Shown here: piece by piece, positions 57,313 to 64,000 of the stretch
Layout of the letters: every line of letters starts with the position of its first letter
How positions within the stretch are numbered: the first letter of the stretch is position 1
Source: Novosphingobium panipatense
Lineage (GTDB): Bacteria; Pseudomonadota; Alphaproteobacteria; Sphingomonadales; Sphingomonadaceae
Assembly (NCBI RefSeq): GCF_002149965.1
Contig: NZ_MSQB01000007.1
Coordinates: 147,445 to 211,444 of the forward strand
Direction: 5' to 3'
DNA: 64,000 nt
Notes under the pieces: generated by a model
Told to the model about the DNA's origin: nothing
The model's database searches: none
The model's input: only the letters and a program-made list of their open reading frames with translations
Position numbers and translations under genes: made by a program

Positions 57313-58020
57313 TCAGCGTACCCGCGGGCCGCCGAACGGCAGCGGCGGAGGAGGACGGCGCGCGCCGCGCGGCAGCTGAGCCTGATAGGCGCGGCCGCAA
57401 TGTTCGACGCAGTAAGGGAAGCCGGGGTTCACCTTTTCGCCGCAGAAGTGGAAGTCCGGCTCGCCGGGGTGGCCCATCGGCCAGCGGCAGACGCGGTCGC
57501 TCAGATCCAGCAGGCTGGTCTTGTCGGCGATGTCCGCGCTGGGCTTGGCGGGAACCAGGCGGCGGGGCGGCGCGGGCGGGATCGGCTGCTGCTGATCGCC
57601 GGGGCCCTGCCGCAGGAAACCGCCGGGGCCAACCGAAACCACGCGCGGTCCCTTGGGCGCTGCCGGAGCGGCATCCTGAGCACCGGGGCCAGCCGCAGCG
57701 GCGGGTGCCGCCGGTTCGGGAGCACGGGGCGCCGGGGCGGCAGGCGGCGGCGCGGCGCGCACGACCGGCGCTTCCGTCTTGGGCTCCGGCGCTGCGGGCG
57801 CGGCTTCGACCGGCTTGGGTTTCTTGGGCGCGGGCGCAGGGCGCGCGGGCTTCTCGTTGGCCTTCACCGGGGAAGGGCGGGCCTTGAGGCCGAGGCGGTG
57901 GGCCTTGCCGATCACTGCGTTGCGGCTGACGCCGCCAAGCTCGTCCGCGATCTGGCTGGCGGTAGCTCCGCCCTCCCACATCTTGGTCAGCTTCTCGATC
58001 CGCTCGTCCGTCCAGCTCAT
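57313..58020 (-). CDS. gcrA: Cell cycle regulator GcrA
   Basis: A 235-residue GcrA. The N-terminal 45 residues are the DNA-binding domain ('SWTDERIEKLTKMWEGGATA', 'SQIADELGGVSRNAVIGKAH', 'RLGLKAR'). A linker of about 110 Pro/Ala residues follows. The C-terminal domain has paired cysteines and His ('DRVCRWPMGHPGEPDFHFCG', 'FPYCVEHCGRAYQ'), the sigma-70-binding region. In Caulobacter GcrA acts at methylated GANTC promoters. The Pro/Ala linker is longer than in the Caulobacter protein (173 residues in total, as I recall). It is divergent from the ABC permease gene. Confidence 0.95.
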   Translation of the reverse strand: MSWTDERIEKLTKMWEGGATASQIADELGGVSRNAVIGKAHRLGLKARPSPVKANEKPARPAPAPKKPKPVEAAPAAPEPKTEAPVVRAAPPPAAPAPRAPEPAAPAAAAGPGAQDAAPAAPKGPRVVSVGPGGFLRQGPGDQQQPIPPAPPRRLVPAKPSADIADKTSLLDLSDRVCRWPMGHPGEPDFHFCGEKVNPGFPYCVEHCGRAYQAQLPRGARRPPPPLPFGGPRVR

Positions 58021-58115
58021 TCGTGTTCCATCTCTTGACCGGGCGACGTGAGAATCGCCCCAAAATTCCTTGGCGCGGCTTGCCTTGGAAAGCCGCAGCC
58101 GATACTCGCCGGTCC

Positions 58116-59021
58116 ATGCCCGATCAAACGAATTCGACCGAACTGCCGACGTCCGACGGGACCATGCCCGAAAGCATCGCGCCCCGGACCGTTTCGGCCC
58201 GCCAGTTCCCGGCGAAGGGAGAACCCCTGATCCATCAGGTGAACTGGGAGGGGCTCAAGACCCTTTATATGAAGGAGGTCAGGCGCTTCTTCAAGGTCCA
58301 GACCCAGACGATCTGGGCACCGGCGATCACGACCTTGCTATTCCTGGTGATCTTCACCGTGGCGATGGGCCGGGGCGGGCGCGAAGTGCTGGGCGTGAAC
58401 TTCGCCACTTTCGTGGCGCCGGGCCTGATCGTCATGGGCATGATGCAGAACGCCTTCGCCAATGCCAGCTTCTCGTTCCTGGCGGGCAAGATCCAGGGCA
58501 CGATCATCGACTATCTGATGCCGCCGCTGAGCGAAGGCGAACTCATGCTGGCGATGACCGGGGCAGCCGTGACCCGCGCCGTGCTGGTCGGCCTTGCCCT
58601 GACCGGTGCCATGCTGCTCTGGCCGGGCGTCGATCTGTCGGTCGCGCACCCCTGGGCGGTGGTCTGGTTCGGCCTGACCGGATCGATCTTCCTCTCGCTG
58701 CTGGGCTTCCTCTCGTCGATCTGGGCGGAGAAGTTCGATCACAACGCGGCGGTTACCAACTTCGTGATCGCCCCGCTCTCGCTGCTTTCCGGCACGTTCT
58801 ACGTGATCGACAACCTCGCCCCCTCTTTCCAGGCGATCAGCCGCCTGAACCCGTTCTTCTATGTGATTTCCGGCTTCCGCTTCGGCTTCCTGGGCGTCAG
58901 CGACATTGGAGACACCAACATGGCCGTCCTCCACAGCGCGCTGGGCATGGGACTGCTGGACGCGGCGCTCGCCGCAGTGGTCTACCTGGTCCTGCGTTCA
59001 GGCTGGAAGCTCAAGGGCTGA
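58116..59021 (+). CDS. ABC-2 type transporter permease
   Basis: A 301-residue permease from ATG 58116. After a polar 50-residue head it has six hydrophobic segments (residues about 70-300). Family blocks: 'LKTLYMKEVRRFFKVQTQTI', 'VAPGLIVMGMMQNAFANASF', 'FVIAPLSLLSGTFYVIDNLA' and 'LNPFFYVISGFRFGFLG', the last two typical of ABC-2 permeases. No ATPase subunit is encoded on either side, so the partner is elsewhere. Substrate unknown. It ends at a strong bidirectional terminator. Confidence 0.9.
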   Translation: MPDQTNSTELPTSDGTMPESIAPRTVSARQFPAKGEPLIHQVNWEGLKTLYMKEVRRFFKVQTQTIWAPAITTLLFLVIFTVAMGRGGREVLGVNFATFVAPGLIVMGMMQNAFANASFSFLAGKIQGTIIDYLMPPLSEGELMLAMTGAAVTRAVLVGLALTGAMLLWPGVDLSVAHPWAVVWFGLTGSIFLSLLGFLSSIWAEKFDHNAAVTNFVIAPLSLLSGTFYVIDNLAPSFQAISRLNPFFYVISGFRFGFLGVSDIGDTNMAVLHSALGMGLLDAALAAVVYLVLRSGWKLKG

Positions 59022-59040
59022 AACTCCGTCAGGATGTGTG

Positions 59041-59088
59041 GAATACAAGAAGGCCCCGGTCGCCAGCGACCGGGGCCTTCTTGTATTC
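59041..59088. terminator. Bidirectional terminator between ABC permease and hspQ
   Basis: Long perfect arms GAATACAAGAAGGCCCCGGT and complement around a short loop, placed between two convergent genes. Confidence 0.92.
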
Positions 59089-59105
59089 CAGTGCCTGTAG
59101 CGGCC

Positions 59106-59486
59106 TCAGTGTGTGAGGCCGCGCCGCAGATGGTATCGCCCGTCTTCGAAGTCGTCGAAGATCTGCGAGAGCGAAGGGTGGTCGACAGGGCCGCCCTCGG
59201 AATCCCCCATCAGGTTCTGCTGACTGACATAGGCGACGTAGCTCGATTCCTCGTTCTCGGCGAGCAGATGGTAGTAAGGCTGGTCGCGCCGGGGCCGCAC
59301 GTTGAGCGGGATGGATTCGTACCACTCTTCGCTATTGGCGAAGACCGGATCGATATCGAAGATCACACCGCGAAAGTCGTGATTCCTGTGGCGAACGACA
59401 TCCCCGATCGCGAATCGAGCGCGCGTTTCACGCGGTGCATCGATGATGCGACCCGCCGTATGGGAAAAAAAAGACGCCTTGTTCAT
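59106..59486 (-). CDS. hspQ: Heat shock protein HspQ
   Basis: 126 residues from the ATG at 59484-59486. HspQ/YccV blocks: 'RARFAIGDVVRHRNHDFRGV', 'IFDIDPVFANSEEWYES', 'QPYYHLLAENEESSYVAYVS', 'QQNLMGDSEGGPVDHPSL'. In E. coli HspQ is a heat shock factor that affects DnaA turnover and Lon substrate choice. A heat-shock-type promoter lies so close upstream that the message would start about 2 bases before the ATG. The longer in-frame start at 59525 would run through that promoter. Confidence 0.92.
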   Translation of the reverse strand: MNKASFFSHTAGRIIDAPRETRARFAIGDVVRHRNHDFRGVIFDIDPVFANSEEWYESIPLNVRPRRDQPYYHLLAENEESSYVAYVSQQNLMGDSEGGPVDHPSLSQIFDDFEDGRYHLRRGLTH

Positions 59487-59493
59487 AAGGGAA

Positions 59494-59522
59494 ATATAGG
59501 TTTCCTGCGGCTTGCTCACAAG
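59494..59522 (-). promoter_or_regulatory. RpoH-type promoter of hspQ
   Basis: On the minus strand CTTG (59522-59519) and CCTATAT (59500-59494) are 18 bases apart, the arrangement of alphaproteobacterial sigma-32 promoters. Transcription would begin at about 59488, giving a leaderless or nearly leaderless hspQ message. Confidence 0.6.
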
Positions 59523-59640
59523 CAACGCTTGTGGACAATCCCCATTTTTTGAAAACAGGGGCTTGGCAAGTCCGATCGACCGGGCTATCGGCGCGCTTCC
59601 CGACCCGATGGAGACCTTCCATCGCTATCGCATCTCTAGC

Positions 59641-59730
<90 letters not shown>

Positions 59731-59899
59731 CTTACCCATCCAGATCAGCCCCAAACAGTCCCGCAAGGGGCTGATTTCATGCGTTCTGTCAGCTATACCT
59801 TGTCCCAATCGGTCCCGTTTTGTTCCTTCCCTGCATGGGGTATCGTGGGGTACAAGGCGGGGTATTGCGGAAAGGAGGGGGTACGATACCCCGAGGCCC

Positions 59900-61201
59900 A
59901 TGCTGACAGACAAGGAAGTGAAAAACGCCGAGCCGCGCGACAAGCCTTATAAGCTGTCCGACGCGAATGGTCTCTATCTCTATGTCGCGAAGACGGGTCT
60001 GAAGTCCTGGCGCTTCAAGTTCCGCCTCCACGGGCAGGAGAAGCTGCTCACCTTCGGCCCATACCCCGAGGTCAAGCTGAGCGAGGCGCGGGCGAAGCGC
60101 GACGAGGCGCGGCAGCGCATCCGCAACGGCGAAGATCCGTCCGGCGCGCGCAAGCGCAAGCAGGAGGAGAAGAGGAAGGCTCGGTTCGAGGAGGCGCAGG
60201 CGCTGAGCTTCGAGACGATCGCGCGCACCTGGCATGAACAGTACAAGGATCGCTGGACGCCGACCCATCAGGCCGACGTCATGATGACCCTCGAACGCGA
60301 CATCTTCCCCTTCTTCGGATCCCTTCCGCTGGCGGAGATCGATTCTCCCACCATCCTGCGGGTCCTGCGCGTCGTCGAGGACCGCGGAGCGATCGAAACA
60401 GCGCGGCGGCTGCGCCAGCGCGTGTCGGCCGTGTTCGTCTATGCGATCGGTGAGGGGGTCGCGACGGTCGATCCCGCGGCGGTCGTGCTCAAGGCGCTCA
60501 AGCCTATGCCCAAGAAGGGGCGGCAACCGGCGCTCGCCAATCCAACCGAGGGCCGCAAGCTGCTGAAGGCGGCGGAGGCAAGTGCGGCGTCGCCTATCAC
60601 CAAGCTCGCTTCGCGCCTCCTCGCGCTCACACAGGCCCGGCCGGGCATGGTCTGCGCCGCCGAATGGGATGAATTCGAGGGCATCGACTGGAGCGACCGC
60701 TATTTCGGGCCGTTCCTGCCGCTATGGCGGGTCCCGGCGCACAAGATGAAGCTGAAGGTCGACCTGAAGGACGAAGAGGTCTTCGAGCACCTCGTGCCGC
60801 TGTGCTGGCAGGCTGTCGACGTTCTTCGCGCCGTGCGGCGCCTCACCGGCCGGGGGCGGCTGGTATTCCCCGGGCACCGAAGCAGTGGGCGCCCGCTCAG
60901 CGGCAACGCGACCAGCTACCTCTACAACCGCGTGGGCTATCACGGGCGGCACGTCCCGCACGGCTGGCGCGCCACCTTCTCCACCACCATGAACGACCTG
61001 GCCAAGAAGCGGCGGCGGCTGGACGATTCGGACGTTATCGAGTTGATGCTCGCGCACGTGCCGGAGAACAAGGTGAAGGCGGCCTATGACCGCGCCGGAC
61101 ATATGGAGCGCCGCCGCGAGCTGTCGCAGGAATGGGCCGACATGCTCATGAAGGGCATGTGTCCAGCCGACGACATCCTAAGCGGTCCCCGTCGGAACTG
61201 A
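59900..61201 (+). CDS. Tyrosine integrase of the P4 type
   Basis: 433 residues from ATG 59900; the longer frame would run through the tRNA. The N-terminal arm-binding domain is 'LTDKEVKNAEPRDKPYKLSD' with 'GLYLYVAKTGLKSWRFKFRL' and 'LTFGPYPEVKLSEARAKRDE'. The catalytic domain has Arg in 'LALTQARPGMVCAAEW', HxxR in 'VPHGWRATFSTTMNDL', 'LMLAHVP' and Tyr in 'AAYDRAGHMERRRELSQEWA'. All four hallmark residues seem present, so it should be active. It lies next to its likely target, tRNA-Ser, and marks the left end of an island continuing past 64000. Confidence 0.94.
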   Translation: MLTDKEVKNAEPRDKPYKLSDANGLYLYVAKTGLKSWRFKFRLHGQEKLLTFGPYPEVKLSEARAKRDEARQRIRNGEDPSGARKRKQEEKRKARFEEAQALSFETIARTWHEQYKDRWTPTHQADVMMTLERDIFPFFGSLPLAEIDSPTILRVLRVVEDRGAIETARRLRQRVSAVFVYAIGEGVATVDPAAVVLKALKPMPKKGRQPALANPTEGRKLLKAAEASAASPITKLASRLLALTQARPGMVCAAEWDEFEGIDWSDRYFGPFLPLWRVPAHKMKLKVDLKDEEVFEHLVPLCWQAVDVLRAVRRLTGRGRLVFPGHRSSGRPLSGNATSYLYNRVGYHGRHVPHGWRATFSTTMNDLAKKRRRLDDSDVIELMLAHVPENKVKAAYDRAGHMERRRELSQEWADMLMKGMCPADDILSGPRRN

Positions 61202-61229
61202 CCACTACACTTCCAAAACCGGAACAAAT

Positions 61230-61508
61230 ATGGAACAAGTGCGAACGCCTTGGGACGATTCGGGACGGTTTGGTATGGAAGTTCGGGAAATCAGCGCCGC
61301 CAGCGTGATACCGTTCGGCACCTGGCTGGTAGCACAGCAGGGCCGGGGCGGCTTCATCGGCGGCCTAGCCGACGCGGCGGCTGGGGACCGGACGTTTCCG
61401 CGCGCCGGGGACGTCGAGGATGCGCGGAAGTGGCTCCAGAGGCGCATGGCCAGCGGCGACGACTGGGAAGCGCTGGACGACGCCGAACTCGACTGGCTCT
61501 CCCTGTGA
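61230..61508 (+). CDS. YozE/SAM-like small protein
   Basis: 92 residues. Residues about 27-88 fit the YozE SAM-like fold: 'VIPFGTWLVAQQGRGGFIGG', 'LADAAAGDRTFPRAGDVEDA', 'RKWLQRRMASGDDWEALDDA', with aromatic anchors at 'FGTWL' and 'ELDWLSL'. Such proteins are common in phages and mobile elements of Alphaproteobacteria; their role is not known to me. The gene follows the integrase by 28 bases and overlaps the next by GTGA. Confidence 0.7.
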   Translation: MEQVRTPWDDSGRFGMEVREISAASVIPFGTWLVAQQGRGGFIGGLADAAAGDRTFPRAGDVEDARKWLQRRMASGDDWEALDDAELDWLSL

Positions 61509-61711
61509 GCGCCGCTGTCTACGCCTACCCGCGCGCGGGCTTCCTGTTGAACTCGGGGCATTGTAGTGCGCCGAGCGAGGACCGGCTTTCACTCTGCCTG
61601 AGGCCCAAGGGCCATGATGGCGACCATGATATGGTCTGCTGGGAGGGCTTTCGGGTCCGGTCGCCCTGGGGAGACGGGATGACGATCCCTTTCCGGGGCT
61701 TCACCAGCTGA
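61505..61711 (+). CDS. Small Cys/His-containing hypothetical protein
   Basis: 68 residues from a GTG that overlaps the preceding stop (GTGA). The sequence contains 'SGHCSAPSEDRLSLCLRPKG' and 'HDGDHDMVCWEGFRV', that is, three cysteines and four His that might bind a metal. The pattern is seen in small phage-associated proteins, but I cannot name a family. Coupled to the YozE-like gene and ended by a terminator. Confidence 0.6.
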   Translation: MSAAVYAYPRAGFLLNSGHCSAPSEDRLSLCLRPKGHDGDHDMVCWEGFRVRSPWGDGMTIPFRGFTS

Positions 61712-61719
61712 AACGAATG

Positions 61720-61745
61720 AGGCCGCCCGGTGTTGGGCGGCCTCT
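61720..61745. terminator. Terminator after the YozE-like operon
   Basis: GAGGCCGCCC and GGGCGGCCTC with a 6-base loop, between two convergent transcripts. No long T run. Confidence 0.8.
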
Positions 61746-61770
61746 CGGGACTTGCAAATTCGTAGCTCGT

Positions 61771-62697
61771 TCAGCCGTCGACGAGCAGTTCGGAGGCAGC
61801 AGGCTGCTCCACTTCGCGAAAGATCACGAGCGGTGTGATCCCGAAAGAGGTGAATGGCCGTCCAAGCGCTTGCCGAGCCGGGAATGCCAATTCAGTCGCC
61901 AGCTTCCAGATATTGTCGGCAAACATGCCGATGCGCACGCGCTCATCCAGGCTGACCATGTCATCGTAATCCTCGTCGGCCCTCTCCTCGAAGGGGCGGC
62001 CGTCCAGAATCCCGACCATTGCCCATGTGCCTGCGACTTTCGCGCCATGTTTCAGCATGAGATCCTCGATCGAGCCGAATATGTAGTCTGGCTCGACCGT
62101 CGCCCACGCCGTATGGTCCGCACCGACGATATTGACCTGTGGAGAATGCGGGAGAAGCGGAAGCAATTCCATGACGAGCTCAGCTTCGCTTTGCTCGCTT
62201 TTTTGTTTCGACGCGGCGCGGGCCGCACGCTTCGCAGCGCGATTTGCAGGCACTTCTGCAGCCGCATCAGCCGCCTCTTGCTCCGATTGCCGAATTTGCT
62301 GAAGGATAGTCTTCTTAGCGGACGGGGCCGACCAGAGCTTTTGTATAATCCTCAGGTCAGTGACAATCAGTTTGCCCTTGATCAGCACAACACTGCCGAT
62401 CGGCGCCTTTTCCAGATCGTGATGGATCAGGTGTTGGGCTTCATCAAGAAATAGAAGCGGCAGCAGCCACTGCGGATCTATCTTTTGTGATTTCGTTTCC
62501 TTGCCAGATGACGAGGTGTCGCCCGAGATCACCTTGATGCTCAGCCCCGCTTTGGAGGTGTGGCCAGCTTCATCCGCACGGGTTAACTCCGTGATAATTC
62601 CGTCATCCGAAAATTGGGAGAGAAGCGAACTTAGGCGACGGGTGTCTGAATACAAAATATCATAGACGGAACCGGCCGTTAGGCTTTCGGATGCCAC
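61771..62697 (-). CDS. Unrecognised island protein, DUF6414-like
   Basis: A 308-residue protein. The start 'AGSVYDILYSDTRRLSSLLS', with 'QFSDDGIITEL', resembles the N-terminus of DUF6414 proteins as I recall them (a Y-D-x-L-Y-x-D-T-x-R motif). A globular middle ('VLIKGKLIVTDLRIIQKLW') is followed by an Ala/Lys-rich linker (residues about 145-175) and a C-terminal domain with 'PQVNIVGADHTAWATVEPDY', 'GTWAMVGILDGRPFEE' and 'GITPLVIFREVEQP'. No signal peptide or membrane segment. Function unknown. Its start overlaps a 61-residue gene by 38 bases, so the two are probably one unit. Confidence 0.7.
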   Translation of the reverse strand: MASESLTAGSVYDILYSDTRRLSSLLSQFSDDGIITELTRADEAGHTSKAGLSIKVISGDTSSSGKETKSQKIDPQWLLPLLFLDEAQHLIHHDLEKAPIGSVVLIKGKLIVTDLRIIQKLWSAPSAKKTILQQIRQSEQEAADAAAEVPANRAAKRAARAASKQKSEQSEAELVMELLPLLPHSPQVNIVGADHTAWATVEPDYIFGSIEDLMLKHGAKVAGTWAMVGILDGRPFEERADEDYDDMVSLDERVRIGMFADNIWKLATELAFPARQALGRPFTSFGITPLVIFREVEQPAASELLVDG

Positions 62698-62845
62698 GCT
62701 TCACATTCTCCCTGATCTCGGAAATCCGTTGGTCCGCATCATTCATCCGCTGGAGAACGGCACGAGCAGATTCGTCCAGAGGCTCATCCTTCTTGAAAAG
62801 ACGGCCCAGCATGTCGCCCAGCTTGTGTTCTGAAGACACTGACAT
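62660..62845 (-). CDS. Small coiled-coil protein upstream of the DUF6414-like gene
   Basis: 61 residues (MSVSSEHKLGDMLGRLFKKD ...), highly charged and helical, with 'ARAVLQRMNDADQRISEIRE' suggesting a coiled coil and a basic C-terminus (KRGIRKPNGRFRL). The 38-base overlap with the next gene in another frame suggests translational coupling and joint function. No family recognised. A shared promoter should lie at about 62850-62950. Confidence 0.5.
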   Translation of the reverse strand: MSVSSEHKLGDMLGRLFKKDEPLDESARAVLQRMNDADQRISEIRENVKRGIRKPNGRFRL

Positions 62846-63192
62846 AATGATCCCGAGATAAGACCGGCAAGCACCGATGCCCAGAGCTTATTATCAAAGA
62901 GCTCTAAATAAATGGTACACCGATGATACCTGCTGGTCCACGGATGATCAGGGATCACCCATTATCGCTGAAAAGGCCCGAGGCATCTGATTGCCCCGGG
63001 CTTTCAAGTTTGGGTCGCCTTGCACTTTCGCGCAAAAGGGTGGCCTTGGCAGGTAACGGAGTTACTTCCTGAGGACCGGCGACGAAATGTCCGAAGTCGC
63101 GAAAGGTTCCAATAGGTTATCGATTTTTAATCTGATGGCCATTGGAACATGCTAATCCGTCAATTCTGGAGAATCGGTAAGGCGGATTCCTG
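62846..63192. other. Intergenic region with a hairpin
   Basis: About 350 bases without a gene I can support. GCCCGAGGCA (62976-62985) and TGCCCCGGGC (62992-63001) form an imperfect hairpin. Promoters for the minus-strand pair and the plus-strand 53-residue gene must lie here; no strong consensus was found. Confidence 0.5.
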
Positions 63193-63354
63193 ATGTCGAT
63201 CGATAATCTCTATCTTCTGCTTTTCGCCGTGATTTTCGGCGTATCATTGGCAGGTACAGCCATACTCGCAGATGGATCATTCGGGCGCGGCGCGCGCCGG
63301 ACAATGGCGGCGCTCGGCTGCTGCGTGATCCTGGCGAGTGTCGTAGCCTTATAA
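63193..63354 (+). CDS. Small two-TM membrane protein
   Basis: A 53-residue ORF, ATG at 63193 with AAGGCGGA 5-8 bases upstream. It has two hydrophobic segments, 'NLYLLLFAVIFGVSLAGTAI' and 'MAALGCCVILASVVAL', joined by a short basic loop (GRGARR). It stops 4 bases before a strong terminator, which argues for a real transcription unit. Function unknown; a holin-like or toxin-like membrane peptide is possible but unproven. Confidence 0.6.
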   Translation: MSIDNLYLLLFAVIFGVSLAGTAILADGSFGRGARRTMAALGCCVILASVVAL

Positions 63355-63358
63355 TGCG

Positions 63359-63390
63359 AGAGGCCGTCCCCCGCAAAAGGGACGGCCTCT
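63359..63390. terminator. Terminator after the 53-residue membrane protein
   Basis: AGAGGCCGTCCC and GGGACGGCCTCT form perfect 12-base arms around an 8-base loop. Confidence 0.85.
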
Positions 63391-63588
63391 AACTCGGTGG
63401 AAACGGGGGGTGATCCGCCGAGGTGGTGGATTAACATGTGGCAAGGGCGGTTGTTCCGTGCTTCGAGCGTGATACCTTTCATGAGGCTGCGGCAGCGCGG
63501 AAGGACGCGCCCGCTCAAGTCACCGCTTCGGCGGTCGGGTCAGGTGAAACGAGATAGCCTGACAGCCGGTGTCGAGCCCGGTCCGCAG

Positions 63589-63912
63589 CTACCTCCCAGA
63601 CGCCGCAGCGCCTCCCCGCGCCGCGGCGTCATCTGGTAGGGCGGGAGGGCATGTGATGCCCGGCATTCCCAGACGCGCCAGGTAACGGCAGATTCGCCCG
63701 CCAGAATTGCTGACCGCCTTGCTCCATGCGCGATCTGCCGACTGGTAGTTCGCGGCGGCAGTCGGATTTTTTGGGTCGAGCGCGGCGGGCGGGATCTTCG
63801 GGCGCGGCGCGGTGATGGCCACGACGTCCGCCGCGCGCGGAAAGTCGAGAGCGGGACACGTCTTGCACCCGGCCACGAGCAGGGCGAGCGGGAGAGCGGC
63901 GAGGCGGATCAT
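63589..63912 (-). CDS. Small lipoprotein, possible outer spanin
   Basis: 107 residues from the ATG at 63910-63912, with GGAG 8 bases upstream; a TTG two codons earlier is less likely. The signal 'IRLAALPLALLVAGCKTC' has a lipobox (VAGC). The mature part is Pro-rich ('ITAPRPKIPPAALDPKNPTA') and then polar. A small Pro-rich lipoprotein coupled by ATGA to an upstream gene recalls Rz/Rz1 spanin pairs of phages, but the upstream gene is mostly outside the window. Could also be an unrelated island lipoprotein. Confidence 0.6.
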   Translation of the reverse strand: MIRLAALPLALLVAGCKTCPALDFPRAADVVAITAPRPKIPPAALDPKNPTAAANYQSADRAWSKAVSNSGGRICRYLARLGMPGITCPPALPDDAAARGGAAASGR

Positions 63913-64000
63913 CGGCAATGCTCCTGATACTCGGACATCTTCGCCAGCTCGGCCGCCGTGTAATCCTCGCGGGCGATGGCGCAGTTGAGGGCGAGGGCCT
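63909..64000 (-). CDS. C-terminal end of a gene cut by the right edge
   Basis: The minus-strand frame reads about 29 residues, ending 'YTAAELAKMSEYQEHCR' before TGA at 63911-63909. The stop overlaps the lipoprotein ATG (ATGA), so both are probably translated together. The rest lies beyond base 64000. It is helical and charged, which would fit an inner spanin (Rz), but this cannot be decided from the fragment. Confidence 0.55.
   Translation of the reverse strand, partial: ALALNCAIAREDYTAAELAKMSEYQEHCR

Overview
The window is GC-rich alphaproteobacterial chromosome. Three things point to the order Sphingomonadales: the pair flbT/flaF, a gcrA homologue, and a flagellar gene order with a DUF6468-type gene after fliM and an alginate-export-type outer membrane protein inside the locus. 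The genus (something Novosphingobium/Sphingobium-like) is inference. Positions 1-55.8 kb are an almost uninterrupted motility and chemotaxis supercluster. The rest is housekeeping DNA (55.9-59.5 kb), then a tRNA-Ser gene with an integrase that opens a genomic island (59.6-64 kb, running off the right edge).

Layout. A flagellin gene is cut by the left edge. It is followed by the minus-strand rod/ring operon flgF-flgG-flgA-flgH and the plus-strand fliL-fliM-DUF6468-motE-like operon. A short accessory block follows (an exported FliL-like protein, a one-TM protein, a TPR protein), then flgE-flgK-flgL on the minus strand and flbT-fliI-fliJ-transglycosylase on the plus strand. Next come a divergent sigma-70-family factor, an outer membrane protein, a FixLJ-like two-component pair and flaF. 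From 24.5 kb motA leads a compact chemotaxis operon (STAS, cheY, cheA, cheW, cheR, cheB, cheY, cheD, a small CheZ-like protein) that ends with motB, a FliL-like protein and a PilZ protein. Then fliN2-fliO-fliP (minus) is divergent from flgC-fliE-fliQ-fliR-flhB-flgI-flgJ-flgN. An XRE regulator/EAL protein pair and flaEY-flgB (minus) face the fliG-fliH-fliF-fliN-flbD-flhA-fliK-flgD series. Together these encode nearly all of the C-ring, MS-ring, export gate, rod, P/L rings, hook, hook junction and stator. fliD, fliS and chemoreceptors are not in the window.

Regulation. Nearly every flagellar operon has a conserved TCCTATAA box 20-75 bp before its first gene, in either orientation to match the transcript. 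Three of these regions also carry a palindrome GGCA-N5-TGCC just upstream. The flagellin gene instead has a sigma-28-like promoter. The FlbD homologue here has lost its whole AAA+ domain, and the sigma factor at 17.8 kb is not a typical FliA. The hierarchy therefore looks rewired relative to the sigma-54/FlbD scheme of Caulobacter.

Most interesting points: the AAA-less FlbD with the matching palindromes; a CheZ-like D-x-x-x-Q protein between cheD and motB; a 916-residue flagellin-like protein with a predicted beta-propeller insert; two 132-133 bp three-hairpin repeats; and unrecognised cargo behind the tRNA-Ser integrase.
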